This document shows positions 7,229-12,798 of a DNA stretch of 13,364 nucleotides, piece after piece. Origin of the DNA: Candidatus Berkelbacteria bacterium. Lineage in GTDB: Bacteria > Patescibacteriota > UBA1384 > UBA12157 > JAENIV01. Under the pieces are notes generated by a model, which did no database searches, was not told the origin of the DNA, and saw only the letters and a list, made by a program, of their open reading frames with translations. The stretch covers positions 1 through 13,364 of the forward strand of contig JAENIV010000009.1 in the NCBI GenBank assembly GCA_016844295.1, given 5' to 3'. The position numbers and the translations under genes are program-made. Positions within the stretch are counted from its first letter, which is position 1, and each line of letters begins with the position of its first letter.

Positions 7229-7259
7229 ATTTAACTCTCTCTCTCTCTCTGAATGTCAA
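7229..7259 (-). promoter_or_regulatory. Promoter with (GA)8 tract as spacer, candidate phase-variable
   Basis: On the minus strand TTGACA (7254-7259) is followed by TTC and eight AG units (7235-7250), then TTAAAT (7229-7234) as a 4/6 -10 match. The spacer is 19 bp. Loss of one dinucleotide unit would give the optimal 17 bp. It lies about 45 nt upstream of the AGGAGG/ATG of the exported protein gene. Confidence 0.5.
7235..7250. repeat. (CT)8 dinucleotide microsatellite
   Basis: Eight perfect CT units on the plus strand, equal to AG units on the minus strand. It is the only dinucleotide run of this length I found in the window and falls between a -35 and a -10 match. Confidence 0.9.
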
Positions 7260-7402
7260 GTCCCCCTACACCACCCGTGTCAATCATAATCCCACAACTT
7301 ATCCACGGGCCAATGAGAAATTAAAACTTACAATCATCATTAAAATTCATCAGTAAGGTCATAAAATCATTAAAAAGAAAAATCTCTAGTTCATTATTCC
7401 CT

Positions 7403-7436
7403 TTCCAATAATAATGCGATCGTGTTATTCTTGGAA
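7403..7436. promoter_or_regulatory. Palindromic operator, copy A
   Basis: A 34-bp palindrome centred on CGATCG (7417-7422), with outer arms TTCCAA and TTGGAA and 14 of 17 base pairs symmetric. It matches copy B (8060-8093) at 28 of 34 positions. It covers the -35 zone of the PaaX-like gene, so autoregulation by that protein is the simplest inference. Confidence 0.7.
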
Positions 7437-7456
7437 GGAAGCAAAATAGTTAATTT

Positions 7457-7462
7457 TATAAT
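7457..7462 (+). promoter_or_regulatory. -10 box of the PaaX-like gene, implies leaderless mRNA
   Basis: TATAAT ends 6 nt before the ATG at 7469, so transcription would start at or next to the start codon. No Shine-Dalgarno sequence fits. The best -35 candidate, TTGGAA at 7431-7436, is 20 bp away and lies in the operator's right arm. Confidence 0.5.
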
Positions 7463-7468
7463 CAAAGA

Positions 7469-8002
7469 ATGAGACGATTAAAAATTGGCATTAATGAAAA
7501 AGAAATTATCGAGTATATAGGGATAGGATTCATCCTGGTCGCCGCACTAACATCCACCAATTTTCCTCGTGTTTTTATACCCCTCGTTAAAAAGAGGGGC
7601 ATAAAATGGATCAAAAAACTTTTTAAGCAACTCGAAGAAAAAAGAGTAATTTATCTAAGCGGTGAAAAAGTTAAACTTACCAAAAAGGGGCGCGAGATTT
7701 TAGATAAGATTTATCTTTCTAAATTTAAAATCGATAAAACCGGAAAATGGGATGGCCTGTGGCGACTGGTATCTTACGATGTGCCCGAAATTTACAAACA
7801 TTCACGCAATACTTTTAGACGAGTTTTAGAAAATAACGGCTTCCGACAGATACATAAAAGTTTGTGGGTTTCGCCATTTGATTGCAAGGAAGAAGTGGCC
7901 GTTTTTTGTAAAAATCTAAACATGACTAAAAATGTAATCGTAATGATGACCGATCACTTGCCCAACCAAGAAGAAATGATCGAACATTTTAATTTAAAAT
8001 AA
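7469..8002 (+). CDS. PaaX-like transcriptional regulator with Cas2-like domain
   Basis: A 177-residue protein. The N-terminal part (about 10-88) looks like a winged helix-turn-helix: a hydrophobic helix, then GIKWIKKLFKQLEEKRVIYL and the wing KVKLTKKGREIL. Residues 93-175 resemble the Cas2-like ferredoxin-fold domain at the centre of PaaX repressors, with WDGLWRLVSYDVPE, the RNTFRRVLENNGFRQIHKSL helix and the LWVSPFD strand. PaaX itself represses phenylacetate catabolism, but nothing here suggests that pathway. No CRISPR repeats or cas genes are nearby, so it is not a spacer-acquisition Cas2. Near-identical palindromes before this gene and before the next suggest that it controls both. DNA binding and the target set are inference. 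Confidence 0.8.
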   Translation: MRRLKIGINEKEIIEYIGIGFILVAALTSTNFPRVFIPLVKKRGIKWIKKLFKQLEEKRVIYLSGEKVKLTKKGREILDKIYLSKFKIDKTGKWDGLWRLVSYDVPEIYKHSRNTFRRVLENNGFRQIHKSLWVSPFDCKEEVAVFCKNLNMTKNVIVMMTDHLPNQEEMIEHFNLK

Positions 8003-8059
8003 TCGCGACAAGCCAAAATACGGAATATTAAAGTTTTAAAATATTGATTGCCATTTGAT

Positions 8060-8093
8060 TTCCATAAATAATACGATCGTAGTATTTTTGGAA
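8060..8093. promoter_or_regulatory. Palindromic operator, copy B
   Basis: The same 34-bp core as copy A, centred on CGATCG at 8074-8079, with symmetry extending to 8058-8095 and only two mismatched pairs in 19. A possible promoter, TTGATT (8044-8049) with a 17-bp spacer and AATAAT (8067-8072), runs into it. It lies upstream of the secreted lamin-tail protein gene. Confidence 0.7.
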
Positions 8094-8142
8094 ATTTTAT
8101 ATTCGATTTAAAACATTGGTATTAAATTTTTTGTATAAGTTA

Positions 8143-8148
8143 TATAAT
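8143..8148 (+). promoter_or_regulatory. -10 box upstream of the lamin-tail protein gene
   Basis: A perfect TATAAT without a good -35 match. If used, transcription starts near 8155. The upstream in-frame TTG at 8148-8150, which overlaps this box, could then not be the translation start. Confidence 0.4.
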
Positions 8149-8189
8149 TGCATCAGGACAAACAATATAATAATCAAAAGGAGGACGTT

Positions 8190-9215
8190 ATCAATTTTAA
8201 TCAAAAAGTAAGACTGTCGATTTTAATTGGGTTGATATTTTTAACGGTAATTTTCTTGGGCGGTTTCGCTCAAGCCAAAGAGAAAAACGAAAAAACCCAA
8301 ATCTGCCACGCCACGGGCGCGATTGGCAAACCATACAATAAGATCGAGGTTGATTACAGCGCCGTCAATGACAAAAGCCAAGGCAATCATTCTTCGCATA
8401 CCGGGGCGGTATTCAGCCGCGAAACAATCCATCAGTTCTTTGATTGGGGCGATATTATTCCGCCAGTAGAAAACGTCACCACCGGCCTCAATTGGGATGT
8501 GGCCGGTCAAACAATTTGGCGTAACAATTGCCTGATAGTATCCCCACCATTGCCAACGCCTACTAACACACCCACCCCAACACCGACGCCCGATCCTACT
8601 TTGGAACCAACTCCCCTACCAACACCTTCGCCAGAGCCAACGCTACCTCCGACTCCAAAACCGACACCAACACCCAGCCCCACGCCAGAACCGCAAGCGC
8701 GCCTCGTCATCAACGAGGTATATTACGATGTTGATTCTTCTCACGGCGGCGACGGCAATGTGGCCAATTCCGGCGAATGGATCGAACTTTACAATGCCGG
8801 CGATGCCGCCGCTGATGTCCAAAATTGGACGATCACCGATAATTATTACACAAGAACAATTACGACCAGCCATTCCGTCAACGCTTTCGGCTACGCCCTC
8901 ATTGCTAAAGATTCTAATATTTTTGATTATTGGTCGATTCCTTCGGGAACTGAAATTATTAGTCTGGGCACGATAATTGGCAACGGTCTATCCAACAGCG
9001 GCGATCTTTTAATCTTAAAAGATCAATATGGCAATACTATAGATCAAATCAGCTGGAGCGTTAATACCTCCATTTTAAATCCGGCGATTACTGGTGTCGC
9101 CGAGGGGCATTCAATCGAAAGAGAACCGGCAGGTTGGGACACAAATTCAAGTAACGATTTTATTGATCGTCTAACGCCGACCCCAGGGCAGCTAGAATTT
9201 GATTTAAAGGTTTAA
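8190..9215 (+). CDS. Secreted surface protein with lamin-tail domain and Pro/Thr linker; apparent ATC start
   Basis: Read from ATC at 8190 this is 341 residues. A signal peptide runs to AQA at 27-29 (basic NFNQKVR, hydrophobic 10-26). An N-terminal domain (about 34-115) holds ICHATG, a GNHSSH histidine patch, GDIIPP and a second cysteine at 114. It resembles small domains common in secreted proteins of uncultivated bacteria; its function is unknown to me. Residues 119-168 are a Pro/Thr-rich spacer. Residues 170-290 form a lamin-tail (LTD) beta-sandwich beginning ARLVINEVYYD and including GEWIELYN. The excellent AAGGAGG site at 8178-8184 sits 5 nt before the ATC. The only earlier start, TTG at 8148, has no ribosome site and overlaps a -10 box. 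No sortase motif or C-terminal membrane anchor is seen. Confidence 0.83.
   Translation: MNFNQKVRLSILIGLIFLTVIFLGGFAQAKEKNEKTQICHATGAIGKPYNKIEVDYSAVNDKSQGNHSSHTGAVFSRETIHQFFDWGDIIPPVENVTTGLNWDVAGQTIWRNNCLIVSPPLPTPTNTPTPTPTPDPTLEPTPLPTPSPEPTLPPTPKPTPTPSPTPEPQARLVINEVYYDVDSSHGGDGNVANSGEWIELYNAGDAAADVQNWTITDNYYTRTITTSHSVNAFGYALIAKDSNIFDYWSIPSGTEIISLGTIIGNGLSNSGDLLILKDQYGNTIDQISWSVNTSILNPAITGVAEGHSIEREPAGWDTNSSNDFIDRLTPTPGQLEFDLKV
8544..8693 (+). repeat. Degenerate CCN-ACN coding repeat for the Pro/Thr linker
   Basis: Imperfect PT units, with Glu and Ser substitutions, encode an extended unstructured spacer between the two extracellular domains. The opposite strand has a Gly/Val-rich open frame here that is only a shadow of the repeat. 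Confidence 0.85.
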
Positions 9216-9216
9216 A

Positions 9217-9237
9217 TTGGCAATCCTAAGATGCCAA
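9217..9237. terminator. Small hairpin between convergent genes
   Basis: TTGGCA pairs with TGCCAA across a 9-nt loop just after the lamin-tail protein stop. A T-run (TTTTT) begins about 10 nt later. It is weak as an intrinsic terminator, but no better candidate exists in the 53-nt gap before the hydG stop. Confidence 0.3.
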
Positions 9238-9268
9238 AGAGTCCATTTTTGAAGATTTTGGAGTTAGA

Positions 9269-10648
9269 TTAGAAATATAAATCCCTTTCTCCATTTTCTA
9301 AACGGACAATTCGTTTAACGGTTTTATCTTTTCTCTGTTTGTCGGGGATTTGATTTAAATATTTTTGAATAATCCGTTCGCCCTCTTTTCTCACACTATC
9401 TGAAGCATAATCCAATAAATATTCCTTGAAAGTTAAGATTGCGTTGGGACGGCAAAAGTTTCGAATATTACCTGGTTTTGCCAATTCTATAAATTTTTTG
9501 CCAGTGCGGCCAGAACGGTAACAAGCGGTGCAAAAACTGGGTAATAAATCCTGATCCATAATACTTTCAAGAACTTTTTCGACGCTACGATGATCAGCGG
9601 TATGAAATTGTTCTAAATTAGTATCCTCCATTCCGTAGCCGCCCGGTGAAGTCCGCGAGGCCGCCGAGGTCTGGGAAATGCCGATCTCAAAGGCTTTAGC
9701 CCGAATTTCCGGTCGTTCGCGGGTAGAAATAATCATGCCCGTATAGGGGACGGCCATTCTTAAAATAGCGATAATCTTTAATAATTCATCCTCAGAAACC
9801 CGATAAGACAGCTCCAAATTGGCTGTATCAGCCGGTTGGAATCGGGGCACGGAAAAAGTGTGGGGGCCCACCCCAAATTTTTTGTCCAAATATTGGGCAT
9901 GGGAAACCAGCCCCAAGACCTCAAATTGCCAATCATAAAGTCCAAAAAGAACCCCCAAACCGACATCGTCAATCCCCCCGGCAAAAGCCCGGTCGTGAGC
10001 AAAAAGCTGTCGTTCATAATCAGCCTTTAAGCCATGGTGCATTGCCTCGTAAGTTTCACGATGATAAGTTTCTTGAAAAAGTTGATAAGTGCCTATACCG
10101 GCGGTTTTCAATTTTTGATAATTTTCGGTCGTGGTCGCGGCGATATTAACATTGACCCGCCTGATAGAACCCCTGCCTGATTTCGTCTTATAGATGGTTT
10201 TAATTACATCAACGACATAGCCAATTGGATTTTTTTTTGAATGCTCGCCAAATTCTAAAAGCAATCTTTTGTGCCCCATATCCTCCAAAATCCGAACCTG
10301 CTCTCCCACTTCTTTGATAGTTAATTTTTTTCGCGGGGCCTTATTGCGAACATGGAAGCCGCAATATTCGCAGTCATTGACACAGAAACTAGAAACATAC
10401 AACGGCGCGAAGAAAACCAACCGCTCGCCGTAGATCTCTCTTTTGATTTTACCGGCAGTAGAAAACATTTTTTTAATAAGATTCGGATTATCGGTGTTCA
10501 CCAAATAACCCACATCTTCCAAAGTCAGTCCTTTCTTTCTGGACGCCTTGTTCAAAATATCCAAAATTTTATCCCCTTTCGGATTCCGGGTTTTTCCCAA
10601 GATATCAAAAAAATTTTCTTCCTTGATTACCTCTTTGATCTTAGACAT
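9269..10648 (-). CDS. hydG: HydG-like radical SAM tyrosine lyase (CO/cyanide-forming)
   Basis: A 459-residue homologue of HydG, which in [FeFe]-hydrogenase assembly cleaves tyrosine to p-cresol and dehydroglycine and turns the latter into the CO and cyanide of an iron synthon. The radical-SAM cluster motif CX3CX2C is Cys89, Cys93 and Cys96 in FCVNDCEYCGF. The second, auxiliary-cluster motif CX2CX22C is intact at Cys373, Cys376 and Cys399 in the CTACYRSGRTG region. This motif separates HydG from the thiamine enzyme ThiH. RVNVNIAATT and the block from GIGTYQLFQETYH are also typical. Differences from textbook HydG include GEHSKKN where GEDP is usual, and a one-residue-shorter loop at MHHGLKADY. 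The ATG lies inside the end of hypC-hydE (8-nt overlap), implying coupled translation. No hydF or [FeFe] hydA is visible, only a [NiFe] enzyme. Confidence 0.92.
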   Translation of the reverse strand: MSKIKEVIKEENFFDILGKTRNPKGDKILDILNKASRKKGLTLEDVGYLVNTDNPNLIKKMFSTAGKIKREIYGERLVFFAPLYVSSFCVNDCEYCGFHVRNKAPRKKLTIKEVGEQVRILEDMGHKRLLLEFGEHSKKNPIGYVVDVIKTIYKTKSGRGSIRRVNVNIAATTTENYQKLKTAGIGTYQLFQETYHRETYEAMHHGLKADYERQLFAHDRAFAGGIDDVGLGVLFGLYDWQFEVLGLVSHAQYLDKKFGVGPHTFSVPRFQPADTANLELSYRVSEDELLKIIAILRMAVPYTGMIISTRERPEIRAKAFEIGISQTSAASRTSPGGYGMEDTNLEQFHTADHRSVEKVLESIMDQDLLPSFCTACYRSGRTGKKFIELAKPGNIRNFCRPNAILTFKEYLLDYASDSVRKEGERIIQKYLNQIPDKQRKDKTVKRIVRLENGERDLYF

Positions 10649-11924
10649 TTAATTCCTTTGCCATTCTTTCTTCCAGCATTTGATAACTTTCTTTATCTTT
10701 AAACAACCCGTATTTTTCCCAAATATTCTCTTTTTGATAAAACTTGTGGCCGTAAATTTTGTAATGCGGCCGGTATTTAGCTGGGGTCAAATTAAACATC
10801 AACGAATTCGCTCCCGATTGCAAAGCTTTTTTTCTAATATTAACTCCTGCCAATGTTTCTAAAGCAGTTACCACCGGAATGCGGGTGGTTTCCACCATAA
10901 GCCTTAAAATTGCTATCATTTTTAAGTTCATCTCAATTTTCCATTTTTTGGTTTTTTCATTATCGATGACGTCAGCCAAAGACGTATCCACAGTTGACAA
11001 AAAGGGCCCCGTCGAAACCATATTTGCCCATTTTTTCGTAAGTAAAATGTCCTCGGCAAGATCATCGATCGTCTGCCCCGGAAGACCAATCAAAGAACCT
11101 GTGGCAATAAAATAGCCAAGTTCTCTAAAAAATTTCAAATGTTCAAGACGATTTTTAAAATTTTTTCCCTTGGAGTGTAATCGTTTGAATAATTTTTGAT
11201 TGGAAGTTTCAAATCGGAAAAGAACTCCAGAGGCGCCAGCTTTTTTTATTTTTTTGTAAGCCGGATATCCCCTTTCGCCAACGCTCATAAAAATAAATAC
11301 CCGGCATTTTTCTTTGATTTTCTTGATAATTTCCACCAACATTTCATCAGTATAAAAATAATCTTCACCGGACTGCAAAACCAATAGCTTATAACCTTTT
11401 TTTTTAACGGCATCTACAGCCGTTTGAACAATTTCTGAGACGCTCATTCGATAACGCGTCAAATTTCTGTTCTCGGCTCGCAAACCGCAATAAGAACAAT
11501 CGTTTTTACAATAGTTCGAAAATTCAATAATTCCGTGGATACAGAAAAAATCGTGCAGATTTGCTTGCCGGACGATATTCGCTTCGGAAAATAAAGTTTT
11601 TTTTTCGTCGCCTTTAACCCTTAGAAGGTATGTAATTTCTTCTTTTGTTAAATCGCCACCAAGCTGGATCTTCTTTAAAATTTCTTTAAATTGAGTGCTC
11701 AATTTTTGTGGGATATATTTTGTTTTTCCTAGCAGTTCAATAATTTCTTTCGCTTCTTCGGAATCAATAATTCTTACTGCAGTACCAACGGTATGTAGAA
11801 TCCAATCGCCTTTTTTTAGATCAGTCAAAAAACCGGTATTGATTTTTCTGATTTCGCTATCAGTTTTGACGAGAACAAAATTTTTATGTTTTTCGAACAC
11901 TTGAGCTGGTATGGTAAGACACAT
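10641..11924 (-). CDS. hydE: HypC-HydE fusion: [NiFe] chaperone domain joined to radical SAM HydE
   Basis: A 427-residue two-domain protein. Residues 1-67 are HypC-like: MCLTIP with the N-terminal Cys2 that in HypC holds the Fe(CN)2CO unit, then KGDWILHTVGTAV and DSEEAKEIIELL. Residues about 75-427 are a full HydE: the radical-SAM motif Cys139, Cys143, Cys146 in YCKNDCSYCGLRAEN, LQSGED, RFETSN, GLPGQT and the closing NLTPAKYRPHYKIY. HydE acts on the HydG product during [FeFe] cofactor synthesis. The conserved HypC histidine in the VLVH stretch is shifted one place here (LHT). The start is the ATG at 11924 with a clear GGAAGGA site; the TTG one codon earlier would bury Cys2. The start overlaps the end of the stand-alone hypC by 41 nt, and hydG follows with overlap. 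The fusion ties HydE chemistry physically to a [NiFe]-type iron carrier. Confidence 0.92.
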   Translation of the reverse strand: MCLTIPAQVFEKHKNFVLVKTDSEIRKINTGFLTDLKKGDWILHTVGTAVRIIDSEEAKEIIELLGKTKYIPQKLSTQFKEILKKIQLGGDLTKEEITYLLRVKGDEKKTLFSEANIVRQANLHDFFCIHGIIEFSNYCKNDCSYCGLRAENRNLTRYRMSVSEIVQTAVDAVKKKGYKLLVLQSGEDYFYTDEMLVEIIKKIKEKCRVFIFMSVGERGYPAYKKIKKAGASGVLFRFETSNQKLFKRLHSKGKNFKNRLEHLKFFRELGYFIATGSLIGLPGQTIDDLAEDILLTKKWANMVSTGPFLSTVDTSLADVIDNEKTKKWKIEMNLKMIAILRLMVETTRIPVVTALETLAGVNIRKKALQSGANSLMFNLTPAKYRPHYKIYGHKFYQKENIWEKYGLFKDKESYQMLEERMAKELNV

Positions 11925-12144
11925 CAATATTTTCCTTCCGGTGATTACAAGATTGATTTAATTTCAAAATTTCTTTGGCCTCTTTGTCTTCGAGCTTATT
12001 AATAGCCAAGTCGGCATGACAAAGTAACCAGTCACCAATTTTGCAGTCAGGCACCAGGAAAACATCCACAACTCTTCCATCCTCAATCTGAAATTTGGAA
12101 CTTGAGATTTGAGATTTGATTCTAACTGGAGTGGCAATGCACAT
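11884..12144 (-). CDS. hypC: HypC/HupF-family hydrogenase maturation chaperone
   Basis: An 86-residue protein starting MCIATPVRIK. In the HypC family Cys2 after Met removal carries the iron with its diatomic ligands together with HypD and hands it to the large subunit. KIGDWLLCHADLAINKLEDKEAKEIL matches the conserved second half, including the histidine of the LVH motif. The start at ATG 12144 is chosen over the in-frame TTG at 12153 because Cys2 must be next to the N-terminus. The ATG follows the stop of the upstream membrane protein by one base, so translation is probably coupled. The last 20 or so residues go beyond the usual family end and overlap the next gene. This is the second HypC domain in the operon. 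HypD, its usual partner, is not in the window. Confidence 0.88.
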   Translation of the reverse strand: MCIATPVRIKSQISSSKFQIEDGRVVDVFLVPDCKIGDWLLCHADLAINKLEDKEAKEILKLNQSCNHRKENIDVSYHTSSSVRKT

Positions 12145-12145
12145 C

Positions 12146-12346
12146 TTAATCAAATGTTACTCGAAAAAGCCAGATAGCCCCGACCAAGAAAAAGAATAGG
12201 GCTACGATTGTTAATACCGTCATTGATTGACCATAACTGGCGTTGTCAGCCGAAACAAATATCCTGTCTGCCCCGAGAATTAGTATTCCGATGGCCAAAA
12301 TCGCTAATCCGATAGTGACCTTCTGACCTTTTTTTAATTTCCCCAT
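12146..12346 (-). CDS. Small membrane protein with two predicted helices, unknown function
   Basis: A 66-residue protein with a basic start (MGKLKKGQK) and two hydrophobic segments, about 11-30 and 43-62, separated by a short polar loop ADRIFVSADNASYGQ. I do not recognise a family and no conserved cysteines or histidines hint at metal handling. A good AAGGA site precedes the ATG. It lies 34 nt after the thioredoxin gene and one base before hypC, so it belongs to the maturation operon by position. It might anchor or assist the thioredoxin, but this is only a positional guess. Confidence 0.7.
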   Translation of the reverse strand: MGKLKKGQKVTIGLAILAIGILILGADRIFVSADNASYGQSMTVLTIVALFFFLVGAIWLFRVTFD

Positions 12347-12380
12347 TTTATTTCCTTTTTAATTTGGACATGCTCTAGAC

Positions 12381-12788
12381 TTATTTATGTTGATCAAGAA
12401 ACGTTTTCAAAGCAGCAGTTTCTTGAAAACCAACCAACCTGTCTCCATTTGAAGCCACAAACGTTGGAGTTCCTGAAATATTGTATTGTTTTCCCAAGTC
12501 TGGATTTTGACCTACATTCATCGATTTTACACGATATCCATCCTTACCTAAACCAGGCAAAACTTCGTCTTTTTCTTTCTGGCACCAATGGCAAAAGTCA
12601 GAATAAAAATACATAACCTTGGCGTCTTCGGCAAAAAACTCTTCACTGCTTGTCCCTGCAACTTCTGGTCCAGAAGGAACCGGGTTTGTCGTTACCTCTT
12701 TTTTAGAAAGTTTTAAGAATCCAAAAAGTCCTAATCCGACTACTAATATCAATCCAATTATAGCGATTAAAATCCAATCTTTGCGCAT
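12381..12788 (-). CDS. Membrane-anchored thioredoxin-like protein (CHWC)
   Basis: A 135-residue protein with an N-terminal membrane segment (about 5-25), a short Pro/Ser/Thr linker (31-50) and a thioredoxin fold. The redox motif Cys66-His-Trp-Cys69 follows VMYFYSDF, and the cis-proline loop is GTPTF at 106-110. The orientation predicts the domain outside the membrane, as in oxidative-folding or haem-type thioredoxins, though an inside location cannot be excluded. The ATG at 12788 has a GAGGAG site 6 nt upstream; the TTG two codons earlier overlaps the spacing and is rejected. Ten bases separate it from gap. Possible roles are thiol chemistry of secreted proteins such as the cysteine-bearing surface proteins in this window, or redox support of hydrogenase assembly. 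The sequence cannot decide between them. Confidence 0.85.
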   Translation of the reverse strand: MRKDWILIAIIGLILVVGLGLFGFLKLSKKEVTTNPVPSGPEVAGTSSEEFFAEDAKVMYFYSDFCHWCQKEKDEVLPGLGKDGYRVKSMNVGQNPDLGKQYNISGTPTFVASNGDRLVGFQETAALKTFLDQHK

Positions 12789-12798
12789 AAGCAACTCC

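Larger units (their letters stand above)
7260..7468. other. Gene-free regulatory gap upstream of the PaaX-like gene
   Basis: This AT-rich stretch holds no ORF. It contains a one-mismatch DnaA-box-like TTATCCACG at 7299-7307, several ATCATTAAAA-like words, the palindromic operator at 7403-7436 and a -10 box at 7457-7462. Confidence 0.5.

Noticed and set aside
7469..8002. CRISPR Cas2 protein
   Set aside because: It has an added winged-helix region and PaaX-type motifs, and no CRISPR array or other cas gene is present.
8507..8713. Gly/Val-rich frame opposite the Pro/Thr linker
   Set aside because: It is the reverse reading of CCN-ACN repeats, and the plus-strand gene has a signal peptide and a lamin-tail domain.
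9269..10648. ThiH (thiamine biosynthesis tyrosine lyase) instead of HydG
   Set aside because: The C-terminal CX2CX22C auxiliary-cluster motif and the HydE neighbour indicate HydG.
12078..12115. CAAATCTCAA-like low-complexity stretch within hypC as a repeat insertion
   Set aside because: The distance from MCIATP to the GDW motif is normal for HypC, so nothing appears to have been inserted.
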